NCBI RefSeq assembly: GCF_024733845.1
Contig: NZ_JANRHG010000007.1
Coordinates: 1-64,000, forward strand
Source: Neomoorella sulfitireducens
GTDB taxonomy: Bacteria > Bacillota > DSM-521 > Neomoorellales > Neomoorellaceae
Reading direction: 5' to 3'
DNA: 64,000 nucleotides
Part shown: one piece after another, positions 8,093 through 15,379 of the stretch
Position numbering within the stretch: position 1 is the first letter of the stretch
How the letters are laid out: each line of letters starts with the position of its first letter
Translations under genes and position numbers: made by a program
Notes under the pieces: model-generated
Database searches by the model: none
Seen by the model: only the letters and a program-made list of their open reading frames with translations
Told to the model about the DNA's origin: nothing

Positions 8093-8661
8093 GTTTCTGG
8101 GACGCCCTCCTGGGGCGCACCCGGGTACCGCCGGCACGAACGGAACCTCTATTTGCCCTGAGCACAGCTATTATAACCCTCGAAAGTGAGCTGGGCTGGC
8201 AACCGGGGGGTCGGGCGGGAGTCGTGCTGCGGCCCGGGGAAGATAGTTTCTTCACCGCCACCCAGGAAGAAACGGAAGAGCTTGTAACCCTGGCGGCCAG
8301 GGAAATGGAAGGCCGGCTGGAGAGCAAAAAGGATGAATACGGCTACCGGTGGCTCATTTTTGCCGATCGCGATTGGGAAGACCTGGTTGCCCTGGCCCAC
8401 ATGGCCGGCCAGAATTTTAAAGAAAAAGGTGCCGGCGACCGCCTGCTGGCGGCGGTTTTTAAGTTGCAAAAAAAGGCCCAGGTCCTCTATCTTATTTTCA
8501 GCTATAAACGAGGAGCCTATTATCCCTTTATCCCCGTTGACGAACAAAAAAAGAAACGGGATAATGCCGGGGAAATGCGCCTGGCGGCTTTAATGGAAAA
8601 AGAGCTTCCCTGGGAGAAGGATATGACCCGCTGGTATCCCCTGTGGGGCTGCCCGGTATAA
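8089..8661 (+). CDS. pspAB: PspA-associated protein PspAB
   Basis: 190 residues. Matches the htpX-linked PspAB family: N-terminal SFWDALLGRTRV, then a soluble alpha/beta region with RWLIFADRDWEDLVALAHM and VLYLIFSYKRGAYYPFIP. Function not established; it co-occurs with PspA in Gram-positive and actinobacterial stress operons. GTG start at 8089 overlaps the htpX stop, with SD GGAGG at 8077-8081. The TTG at 8083 would be too close to that SD. The order htpX-pspAB-pspA-pspAA supports the call. Confidence 0.85.
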   Translation: MSFWDALLGRTRVPPARTEPLFALSTAIITLESELGWQPGGRAGVVLRPGEDSFFTATQEETEELVTLAAREMEGRLESKKDEYGYRWLIFADRDWEDLVALAHMAGQNFKEKGAGDRLLAAVFKLQKKAQVLYLIFSYKRGAYYPFIPVDEQKKKRDNAGEMRLAALMEKELPWEKDMTRWYPLWGCPV

Positions 8662-8684
8662 TTCACGAAAGGAGTTTTATACTT

Positions 8685-9386
8685 ATGGGGCTTCTGTCGC
8701 GCATGTCGACGATTTTCAAATCCAAGATGAACAAGATCCTCGATCAGGTAGAAAATCCCCAGGAAACCCTGGAGTATTCCTACAACCGCCAGCTAGAAAT
8801 GCTCCAGAATGTCAAGCGCAACCTGGCGGATGTCGTTGCCTCTAAAAAACGCCTGGAACTCCAGGCCGTCAAGCTGAAGGACAGCCAGAAAAAGCTGGAA
8901 GACCAGGCCCGCCAGGCCCTGCAACTGGGACGGGAAGACCTGGCCACCACCGCCCTGGAGCGGAAAGCAGCCATCCAGCAGCAACTCGAAGGCCTGGAAG
9001 AACAGATTAAAGGGCTGGAGGCAGAACAGGCAAAACTTGCTGCCGTAGAGGCCAAGCTCCAGGCCAAGGTGGAGGCCTTCCGGACCAGGAAAGAAATAAT
9101 AAAAGCGCAGTATTCGGCGGCCCAGGCCCAGGTCAAAATTGGTGAGGCGGCCACCGGCCTTTCGGAAGAACTGGCTGATGTCTCCCTGGCCATTCAACGC
9201 GCCGAAGAAAAAACGGAGCAAATGCGGGCCCGGGCGGCAGCCATAGATGAACTGGTAAGTTCCGGGGTCCTGGAGGATGCCCTGGAGCCGGCCGATCCCC
9301 TGGAACGAGAACTGAAGCAGGCCAGCGCTGCCACTCAGGTCCAGGCGGAGCTGGAACGCTTGAAGAAAGAGGTGGGCAAAGGTTGA
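8685..9386 (+). CDS. pspA: PspA/IM30 (ESCRT-III-like) membrane-stress protein
   Basis: 233 residues, almost entirely coiled coil, as in PspA/Vipp1. The N-terminus GLLSRMSTIFKSKMNKILDQ and VENPQETLEYSYNRQLEML are family signatures. Long heptad-rich helices follow (about residues 30-190). Binds stressed inner membrane and forms scaffolding oligomers. ATG 8685 follows GGAGTTTTATACTT. The stop overlaps the TTG of pspAA. Confidence 0.93.
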   Translation: MGLLSRMSTIFKSKMNKILDQVENPQETLEYSYNRQLEMLQNVKRNLADVVASKKRLELQAVKLKDSQKKLEDQARQALQLGREDLATTALERKAAIQQQLEGLEEQIKGLEAEQAKLAAVEAKLQAKVEAFRTRKEIIKAQYSAAQAQVKIGEAATGLSEELADVSLAIQRAEEKTEQMRARAAAIDELVSSGVLEDALEPADPLERELKQASAATQVQAELERLKKEVGKG

Positions 9387-9661
9387 TTATCCGTATTTTA
9401 ACGGAAGGCCAGTACCGGCTGACAGGGGAGGCCCTGGCCGAGCTGGACCGCCTGGACGACAGGCTACTGGACGCCCTTGAAACAGGTAACCCTGAAGAGT
9501 ATGAAAGCAGCTTTCGCGAGGTTTTGTCCTTAATCCGGGGGCGGGGCATGCGTATTCCTGATACGGAACTGGTAGAATCGGATCTTATCCTGCCGGCACC
9601 GGATACTACCTTTGAAGAAGCTCTGGATCTCTTTGCCGACTACCCGCGGCAACTGAGTTAA
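9383..9661 (+). CDS. pspAA: PspA-associated protein PspAA
   Basis: 92 residues, full length for PspAA. Family features: MIIRILTEGQYRL at the N-terminus, LDRLDDRLLDALE in the middle, and the acidic C-terminus PDTTFEEALDLFADY. TTG start overlaps the pspA stop by four bases (TTGA), showing tight coupling. Thought to act with PspA in membrane-stress control; biochemical role unclear. A strong terminator at 9685 closes the operon. Confidence 0.88.
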   Translation: MIIRILTEGQYRLTGEALAELDRLDDRLLDALETGNPEEYESSFREVLSLIRGRGMRIPDTELVESDLILPAPDTTFEEALDLFADYPRQLS

Positions 9662-9684
9662 GTAAACAAAACCACACATAATAG

Positions 9685-9715
9685 CAGGTATCTTTTATAG
9701 ATACCTGTTTTTTTA
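9685..9715 (+). terminator. Rho-independent terminator of the psp operon
   Basis: CAGGTATCT (9685-9693), five-base loop, AGATACCTG (9699-9707), then T7. Confidence 0.88.
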
Positions 9716-9739
9716 CTGGCACAAAATGGAAGGATATAG

Positions 9740-9745
9740 TATAAT
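9740..9745 (+). promoter_or_regulatory. Probable -10 element of the SLH gene promoter
   Basis: Exact TATAAT at 9740-9745, directly after the psp terminator. The -35 position (TGGCAC at 9717-9722, 17-base spacer) is poor. It would place a leader of about 165 bases before the SLH gene. Confidence 0.4.
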
Positions 9746-9786
9746 AGGAATATGTTGGACGTGCGCGGGCTGGTATTATTCTGAAG

Positions 9787-9890
9787 CAGGCGGCTTTGTT
9801 GCGGGCGGCAAGGGGGCCTGGCGAGGCCAGGATTGAGCCATAAGCCGGTCCGCAAGGGCTACGGAAGGAGCAGACAATGCCGGCCTGTAA
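9787..9890 (+). other. Structured leader RNA candidate ahead of the SLH protein
   Basis: Nested complementary segments are visible: CAGGC (9787-9791) with GCCTG (9883-9887), GGCTT (9792-9796) with AAGCC (9842-9846), and CCTGG (9817-9821) with CCAGG (9827-9831). A side arm with CCG/CGG lies near 9850-9863. GCCGG (9844-9848) can alternatively pair with CCGGC (9880-9884). It matches no riboswitch consensus I know. Could be chance structure in GC-rich DNA. Confidence 0.3.
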
Positions 9891-9917
9891 TAAAGCTATT
9901 TTACGGGAGGGGAGAAA

Positions 9918-11189
9918 ATGCGAAAAGCCAGCTTGGCCGGGCTGATTATGTTTTTTATGCTGCTTCCCTGGGGAACGGCCTGGGCCGGGCCGGCGGCGAG
10001 TTCACTTGTGACCCTGTTGCCGCCGGAGCAGGCCGAGGCACCGGTATTAACCCGGGGCGGGTTTGCCGTTATGCTGGTAACTGCAGCCGGGATTAAAAGT
10101 GAAGCCCGCGGTGCCGACCTGCCAGGGGACGTCCCCGATGCAAGCTGGTACGCCCCGGCTTTACAGGCTCTCTGGCAGGAGGGTATGATTCACGGCTATC
10201 CCCAGGGTAGCCTGCGCCCCGAACAAGGTATAACCAACCTGGAGGCGGTTATCCTTACAGCCCGTGTGCTTGGCCTGCCCAACGAGATCAGTTCACCTGC
10301 TACTGATTTAGAGCCCGGTGATATACCCTATGGCTTTAACCAGTATGCCTATTTCCAGCGCCAGGGACTGCTACCCCCTGGCGGGCCAATGGACCTGTTA
10401 ACACCGGGCGCTGCCGCCGGCTGGCTGGCTGAAGTCTTTAGCTCCGAACCCCGGGCCAGGGATCTTATGGATAAATGCCGCCGGGCCCTGGCCAGGCAGC
10501 AGGGGATTGCTACCAGGGGGAAGGCCAGCCTTAAAATTCACAGCCGGCCGGGCCTGCCGTATACAGAGGAGATAGATCGCCTGGCGATTACCGGGGAGGT
10601 TGTCAATGAAATCCTCCTGCCGGGACAAATGCACCAGGTTACCAACCTGGAGCTGGAAGGGCCTAAAAATCTGTACATTGAACAGTTCGCCATTGATGGC
10701 AACCTTTATCGCCGGGTTGTGGAAGAAGGCGGCCAGGCCGGCGACTGGCAGCAGTTAAACCTTGCTCCTGACGTAAGTATCCTGATGCGCCAGCAGCAAA
10801 ACCTGGGACTGCCGGCCAACCTCTATTCTTACCTGCGCTATCATTACCTGGGACCAAGCCGGGTAAACGACCAGGAAGTCCTGGGGATCAGTTTTTATAC
10901 CCGCCTGCATACAGCAACACCTGTTACCCAACTATTACCGCCGACGCCTTTGGGTGAGGGGATAGCAGCCTACCTGGACCCATCGGAAAAGCTCATCCGT
11001 TCCTTCTCGTACTGGGGTCTAATCTACCTCAACCCGCAGACCTTTTTGCCCGTAAGGAGTGTCATCAACCTCGTCATGGCTTTTGCCCCTGCTTACCGGG
11101 GGCAGCCAGCTCCTTTGACGGCCATGGAATTGTGCTACCAGGTAGACAGTTACACTTACCAGGGTATTAAAATTAATCTACCGTTTTAG
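9918..11189 (+). CDS. Secreted S-layer-homology (SLH) domain protein
   Basis: 423 residues. N-terminal signal peptide (LIMFFMLLPWGTAWA). Residues ~45-140 contain an SLH-like segment (VPDASWYAPALQALWQEGMIHGYPQGSLRPEQGITNLEAVIL), which anchors proteins to secondary wall polymers. The rest (~190-423) is a beta-rich exported domain with no recognised family (GEVVNEILLPGQMHQVTNLELEGPKNLY resembles lipoprotein-localisation-type sheets). SD GGGAGGGGAG before ATG 9918. Probably a surface-anchored envelope protein, alone in its transcript. Confidence 0.8.
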   Translation: MRKASLAGLIMFFMLLPWGTAWAGPAASSLVTLLPPEQAEAPVLTRGGFAVMLVTAAGIKSEARGADLPGDVPDASWYAPALQALWQEGMIHGYPQGSLRPEQGITNLEAVILTARVLGLPNEISSPATDLEPGDIPYGFNQYAYFQRQGLLPPGGPMDLLTPGAAAGWLAEVFSSEPRARDLMDKCRRALARQQGIATRGKASLKIHSRPGLPYTEEIDRLAITGEVVNEILLPGQMHQVTNLELEGPKNLYIEQFAIDGNLYRRVVEEGGQAGDWQQLNLAPDVSILMRQQQNLGLPANLYSYLRYHYLGPSRVNDQEVLGISFYTRLHTATPVTQLLPPTPLGEGIAAYLDPSEKLIRSFSYWGLIYLNPQTFLPVRSVINLVMAFAPAYRGQPAPLTAMELCYQVDSYTYQGIKINLPF

Positions 11190-11224
11190 TTAACGGTACC
11201 GGTAAAGGATTATTAATAGGAAAA

Positions 11225-11346
11225 TTCCCATGACAATTACTTCATGAAAACGGTGCAATGGGAACAGGGGTTACCCGGTTGGCAACTCAAAGTGCACTAC
11301 CGGGAGATACCAAAGGTGGTGGGCGGTTAACGGGGTTGTTTTTTCT
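11225..11346. other. Intergenic region with inverted repeats between the SLH gene and xpt
   Basis: TTCCCAT (11225-11231) pairs with ATGGGAA (11258-11264). CCCGGT (11274-11279) pairs with ACCGGG (11299-11304), and the region ends in a T6 stretch near 11338. No clean terminator stem abuts the T tract, and no purine-riboswitch core is present. Purpose unclear. Confidence 0.3.
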
Positions 11347-11387
11347 ATGGCCCCTGCTCTTATCCCCCCTTTTTTTGGCGAATAACC

Positions 11388-11416
11388 TTCTCTTTTAGCC
11401 CGGCTTACGCTATAAT
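11388..11416 (+). promoter_or_regulatory. Probable xpt promoter
   Basis: Exact TATAAT at 11411-11416 with a weak -35 (TTCTCT) 17 bases upstream, 48 bases before the xpt start. No guanine riboswitch separates it from the gene. Confidence 0.4.
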
Positions 11417-11464
11417 AGCTTTATCGTTATAGCCTTCAATAAGCAGGGGGAGGAGCAAGGAAGC

Positions 11465-12046
11465 TTGTCGATCGTGGAATTGTTAAAAGAAAAAATTCGC
11501 CAGGAGGGGCGGGTTCTTTCCGACGATATTTTAAAAGTAGATTCCTTTTTAAACCATCAGATTGACCCTATCTTGATGTTAAAAGTTGGCGAGGAATTTG
11601 CCCGCCGCTTTGCCGGTACAGGTATTACCAAGGTCCTGACGGTAGAAGCCTCGGGGATAGCTGTAGCTCTCATGACGGGTCTGAGCCTACGGGTGCCGGT
11701 AGTTTTTGCTAAGAAAAAGCAGCCTTCCACCATGAATGAAGATACTTACTGTGGCCGGGTGCGTTCTTTTACCAAAGAGGAGGTCATAGATATAGTAGTG
11801 GCCGGCAGCTACCTGGGACCGGAGGACCGGGTGTTGATTATTGATGACTTTCTTGCCTCCGGGGAGGCGGCCCGGGGCCTGTTAAAGATTATTGACCAGG
11901 CGGGGGCAACACTGGTGGGCGTGGGTACCGTGATCGAGAAGGTTTTCCAGAGCGGCGGCGAGTCCTTGCGTGAAAGGGGTATCCGGGTGGAATCCCTGGT
12001 ACAGATCGGCAGCCTGGCCGGGGGTCAAATTGAATTTTTAAATTAA
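11465..12046 (+). CDS. xpt: Xanthine phosphoribosyltransferase
   Basis: Transfers phosphoribose from PRPP to xanthine for purine salvage. 193 residues, the usual Xpt length. N-terminus MSIVELLKEKIRQEGRVL and FLNHQIDPILM are typical. The PRPP loop is RVLIIDDFLASGEAARGL, and VVFAKKKQPST and VGTVIEKVFQSGG are further family blocks. TTG start, with GGAGGAGCAAGG upstream. Monocistronic in appearance. Confidence 0.93.
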   Translation: MSIVELLKEKIRQEGRVLSDDILKVDSFLNHQIDPILMLKVGEEFARRFAGTGITKVLTVEASGIAVALMTGLSLRVPVVFAKKKQPSTMNEDTYCGRVRSFTKEEVIDIVVAGSYLGPEDRVLIIDDFLASGEAARGLLKIIDQAGATLVGVGTVIEKVFQSGGESLRERGIRVESLVQIGSLAGGQIEFLN

Positions 12047-12112
12047 TTTTACATCGTATAGCAGGATTTTTTTACCGGACGGCGAAATAAATACCTGACA
12101 ATTGGATAAATT

Positions 12113-12230
12113 ACTTCCGAGTTGCCACTTCCCTCCGGGAAGGGCAAACGTCAGGGCCGGGGAGCAATCCCTTGACCTGCTAGTGGGCAAAGGAAGGTAC
12201 TCTTAGCTTAAGTGGAGTACCTTTTTTCTT
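12113..12230 (+). promoter_or_regulatory. Structured leader with terminator, candidate molybdenum/tungsten-cofactor riboswitch
   Basis: The 393-base gap before the AOR operon contains a compact folded RNA. GTTGCC-CTTCCC (12121-12133) pairs with GGGAAG-GGCAAAC (12137-12149) as one long arm. GTCAGGG (12150-12156) pairs with CCCTTGAC (12169-12176). CTTCC (12114-12118) can close the domain with GGAAG (12192-12196). The last strand overlaps the 5' arm of a strong terminator, AAGGTACTC/GAGTACCTT (12194-12223) plus T6. An aptamer-closing helix that excludes a terminator is a typical riboswitch platform. A Moco/Tuco identity is inferred from the tungsten-enzyme operon downstream and general layout, not from a full consensus match. 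Confidence 0.5.
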
Positions 12231-12439
12231 TAGGTGGCGCCCTTAAAGGGGGCCGTCTTCAAGGCTGGTAGAATCGGCCTTTACCCGCTACGGGGCCTGG
12301 CGGGAGAGAGTTCCCTTTTTCCGGCAGGTTTTTGGCCGCAGGGTCAAGGCTCTAAAAGGGAGAGGGGAGGTGATGGCGCCGGGCAGGCAAAAGGCAAGAA
12401 GTCTAATTTGTTCGAAAAAACGCGAGAGGAGGATGTATT

Positions 12440-12919
12440 GTGGCCAAGGTACTGGTAGTAGATCAGGAAAAATGCACTGCCTGCCGCCGCTGTGAGCTGG
12501 CTTGCTCCTTTAAGCATACCGGTGAATTCAACCCGGCGGCGGCGCGGCTATCGGTGGCGGCCTTTCTGGATGACGATTACTACCTGCCGGTAGTCTGCCA
12601 GCACTGCGACGAACCCGCCTGCCAGGCCGTCTGCCCGGCCGGGGCTATCAACCGCGACGGCAGAACAAATGCCGTGATAATTAACGAGGACCGCTGCATA
12701 GGTTGCCGCATGTGCATCATGGCCTGTCCCTTTGGCGGGACCGATTACTCGGTATCCGAACACAAGGTAGTCAAGTGCGATCTCTGCGGGGGCGAACCGG
12801 AGTGTGTCCTCAACTGCCCCTGGGGAGCCCTGGAATATAAAGAACCGGCCGGCCAGGCCCTGAGCAAGCGGCAGGAGATGGCGCGCAAAGTCCAGGCTGC
12901 TTTACGGGAGGTGGTCTAG
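12440..12919 (+). CDS. Polyferredoxin-type electron-transfer subunit of the AOR system
   Basis: 159 residues with four cysteine clusters: CTACRRCELAC, CQHCDEPACQAVCPAG, CIGCRMCIMACPFG and CDLCGGEPECVLNCP. This is enough for up to four [4Fe-4S] centres, as in DMSO-reductase-type B subunits and AorB proteins. GTG start with GAGAGGAGGATG upstream. The stop abuts the ATG of aor at 12920, so it is almost certainly the electron-transfer partner of the tungsten enzyme. It links AOR to ferredoxin or to the NAD-linked flavoprotein downstream. Confidence 0.9.
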   Translation: MAKVLVVDQEKCTACRRCELACSFKHTGEFNPAAARLSVAAFLDDDYYLPVVCQHCDEPACQAVCPAGAINRDGRTNAVIINEDRCIGCRMCIMACPFGGTDYSVSEHKVVKCDLCGGEPECVLNCPWGALEYKEPAGQALSKRQEMARKVQAALREVV

Positions 12920-14719
12920 ATGTACGGCTGGATTGGACAATTGCTGCGGGTGAATTTGAGCAGCGGCGAATGCAAGACGGAAAAGCTGGACCCGGTCCTG
13001 GCCCGGGATTATGTCGGCGCCCGCGGGATGGCCAGCAAGATCCTTTATGATGAAATTGACCCGGGCGTTGATCCTCTAGCACCGGAAAACAAGCTCATCT
13101 TTATGACCGGTCCCCTCACCGGCACCATGGCCATCTCCGGCAGCCGTTTTAACGTCGTCACCAAGTCACCCCTGACGGGAGCCATCGCTGCCTCCAGCTC
13201 CGGCGGCTATTTTGGGGGCGAGCTAAAATACGCGGGCTTTGACGGCATTATTTTTGAAGGCAGGGCGCCCGAACCTGTCTACTTGTGGATTGAGGACGGC
13301 GTTTGCGAGTTGCGGCCGGCGGGTGAACTGTGGGGCAAAAACACCCACGAGACGGAAGACGCCATAAAAGCGGCTACCTGCCCCAATGCCAAGGTGGCAT
13401 GCATCGGCCCGGCAGGAGAGAAGCTGGTGCGTTTTGCCTGCATTATCAATGACAAGCACCGGGCTGCTGGCCGATCCGGCGTGGGCGCCGTCATGGGCTC
13501 GAAGAACCTGAAGGCTATCGCCGTCCGCGGCCACGGCGGTGTAAAGGTTGCCGACGGGGCGGCTTTCCGGGAGGCAGTTCTGGCGGCCCTGGGCAAGATC
13601 AAGGCCAATGACGTTACCCATGGCGGCCTGCCGGCCTACGGTACAGCTATACTGATCAATGTCATCAACTCCCACGGTGGCCTTCCTACCCGCAACTTCC
13701 AGACGGGCGTCTTTGCCGGGGCGGCCAAAATCAGCGGTGAGGCCCTGGCGGAAAATTACCTGGTGCGGAATAAAGGCTGCCTGGCCTGCCCCATTGCCTG
13801 CGGCCGCGCAACCCTGGTAACCGGCGGTCCCTATGCCGGCCACGGCGAAGGGCCGGAATACGAAGCCCTCTGGGCCATGGGCGCCGACTGCGGTATTGAC
13901 GACCTGGCGGCGGTGACCAAAGCCAACTACCTGGCCAATGAGCTGGGTTATGATCCCATTACCTTCGGTGCCACCCTGGCCTGCGCTATGGAGCTTTATG
14001 AGAAGGGCTACCTGCCGGCCCGGGACACCGAATTGCCCCTGGAATTTGGCAGTGCCGCCGTGCTGGTGGAGACGGCCAGGAAAGTGGGCTATCGCGAGGG
14101 CATCGGCGATCTCCTGGCAGAGGGTTCCTACCGCCTGGCCGAGCGTTACGGCCACCCGGAACTGTCTATGAGCAGCAAGAAGCAGGAATACCCGGCCTAT
14201 GACCCGCGGGCCCTCCAGGGCATCGGCCTGAACTACGCCACCTCCAACCGCGGCGGCTGCCACGTGCGCGGTTATACCATAGCTGCGGAGGTGCTGGGCA
14301 TACCGGTGCAGGTTGACCCCCTTGCCGCAGAAGGCAAAGCGGCCCTGGTGAAAACCTTCCAGGACCTCACGGCCCTGGTGGACGCCAGCGGCATGTGCCT
14401 TTTCACCACCTTCGCCCTGGGAGCGCCGGATGTTGCCGGCATGCTCGCCCCGGCTACCGGCGTACCTTATACGGAAGAGAGCGGTCTCCTGGCGGGAGAA
14501 AGGATTTATAACCTGGAGCGCCTCTTTAATTTCGCCGCCGGGTTGACAAAAGCCGATGATACCCTGGCGCCACGTCTCCTCACGGAACCCCTTCCTGAAG
14601 GACCGGCTAAGGGTAAGACTTCCGCCCTGGTGCAGATGCTGGCGGAATACTATCAAGTACGCGGTTGGGACGAGGAGGGCCGGGTAACGGCGGCCACCCG
14701 GGAAAGATTGGGGCTGTAG
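12920..14719 (+). CDS. aor: Tungsten-dependent aldehyde:ferredoxin oxidoreductase
   Basis: Oxidises aldehydes to acids with ferredoxin, or reduces acids in acetogens, using a tungsten bis-pterin and one [4Fe-4S] cluster. 599 residues, normal for AOR. N-terminal [18 protein letters not shown], pterin-binding [41 protein letters not shown], and cluster cysteines in [14 protein letters not shown] plus Cys of [28 protein letters not shown] is another family block. It sits directly after its ferredoxin subunit and ahead of moaD. The physiological aldehyde is unknown. Confidence 0.93.
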   Translation: MYGWIGQLLRVNLSSGECKTEKLDPVLARDYVGARGMASKILYDEIDPGVDPLAPENKLIFMTGPLTGTMAISGSRFNVVTKSPLTGAIAASSSGGYFGGELKYAGFDGIIFEGRAPEPVYLWIEDGVCELRPAGELWGKNTHETEDAIKAATCPNAKVACIGPAGEKLVRFACIINDKHRAAGRSGVGAVMGSKNLKAIAVRGHGGVKVADGAAFREAVLAALGKIKANDVTHGGLPAYGTAILINVINSHGGLPTRNFQTGVFAGAAKISGEALAENYLVRNKGCLACPIACGRATLVTGGPYAGHGEGPEYEALWAMGADCGIDDLAAVTKANYLANELGYDPITFGATLACAMELYEKGYLPARDTELPLEFGSAAVLVETARKVGYREGIGDLLAEGSYRLAERYGHPELSMSSKKQEYPAYDPRALQGIGLNYATSNRGGCHVRGYTIAAEVLGIPVQVDPLAAEGKAALVKTFQDLTALVDASGMCLFTTFALGAPDVAGMLAPATGVPYTEESGLLAGERIYNLERLFNFAAGLTKADDTLAPRLLTEPLPEGPAKGKTSALVQMLAEYYQVRGWDEEGRVTAATRERLGL

Positions 14720-14769
14720 GCTTAAACAAAGCCCTGGGGGTTATATCTCAGTTCCCATTTAGGCCCCGG

Positions 14770-14844
14770 GCAGGGAGGGTCTTACCGGCCAGCCTGCCAA
14801 GCTGGTAGAATTCGATTATATACCAGGGCAGGACCTCTCCCTGC
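14770..14844 (+). other. Stable long-arm RNA fold between aor and moaD
   Basis: GCAGGGAG (14770-14777) pairs with CTCCCTGC (14837-14844) and GGTC (14778-14781) with GACC (14832-14835), giving a 12-bp helix with one bulge. Inside are CCAGC (14789-14793)/GCTGG (14801-14805) and an alternative TGGTA/TACCA pair. No T tract follows. It may be an intra-operon processing element or another leader for moaD. Confidence 0.4.
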
Positions 14845-14879
14845 TTTGCTAATCTCCTTGTGTGGAGGTCCAACGGCTA

Positions 14880-15149
14880 ATGGAAGTAGAGCTCCTCGGT
14901 TTCTTGCAGCGGGCATCCGGGGCAAGCCGGGTGGAAGTTGAAGCAGCCACCGTGGGCGAAGCCCTGGCGGCCCTGACTACCCGTTACGGCGAAAAATTCC
15001 GCCGTGAACTCATGACTGCGGACGGTGGGCTCAAAAGAGGCATAGCCATCCTGGTCAACGGGCGTAACATTAACTTCCTCCAGGGGATGGATACCTCGCT
15101 AAACCCGGGAGATAGAATCACTATTATTCCCCCGGCTGCCGGCGGGTAA
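14880..15149 (+). CDS. moaD: MoaD/ThiS-family sulfur carrier protein
   Basis: About 89 residues with a beta-grasp fold and the C-terminal Gly-Gly (IIPPAAGG) that is activated and thiocarboxylated to give sulfur to pterin cofactors. Features: TVGEALAALTTRYGEKFRREL, GIAILVNGRNINFLQG and LNPGDRITIIPP. Start at ATG 14880, since GGAGGT (14864-14869) is ten bases upstream. A GTG at 14862 would overlap that site. The location behind aor suggests a dedicated carrier for the tungstopterin of this AOR. Confidence 0.9.
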   Translation: MEVELLGFLQRASGASRVEVEAATVGEALAALTTRYGEKFRRELMTADGGLKRGIAILVNGRNINFLQGMDTSLNPGDRITIIPPAAGG

Positions 15150-15379
15150 CGGCCGGACCAAAAGGGGCCCGGGGAGGAAGGTTTTACTCTTTGACGCCCC
15201 CCTTAGCCGGATGAAGGAGGAACCGCCGGCGACCGTAAAAAAGGCGGCCCGGCGGTTCGCCCCATTTTTAACAGGAGGCAGGCCGGCAGGAGGTTACTTC
15301 CCGGCCAAAGAGCAGCGGGGAGAGAAGGTAACCGCCTTAAGAGCACATTTTTAAGCAGAGAAAGTTGGTGTCTGACGCG

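Noticed and set aside
11190-11464. Purine riboswitch upstream of xpt
   Set aside because: Looked for the conserved purine aptamer loops and did not find them.
12234-12458. 74-codon frame before the AOR ferredoxin
   Set aside because: Overlaps the true start of the ferredoxin gene, has no ribosome site and no family pattern.
13223-14656. 477-codon antisense frame inside aor
   Set aside because: A GC-rich shadow of a strongly supported AOR gene; no ribosome site or domain.
15211-15354. 47-codon frame (start ATG) between moaD and the FAD/NAD oxidoreductase
   Set aside because: No SD at a suitable distance and low-complexity basic composition; not supported as a gene.
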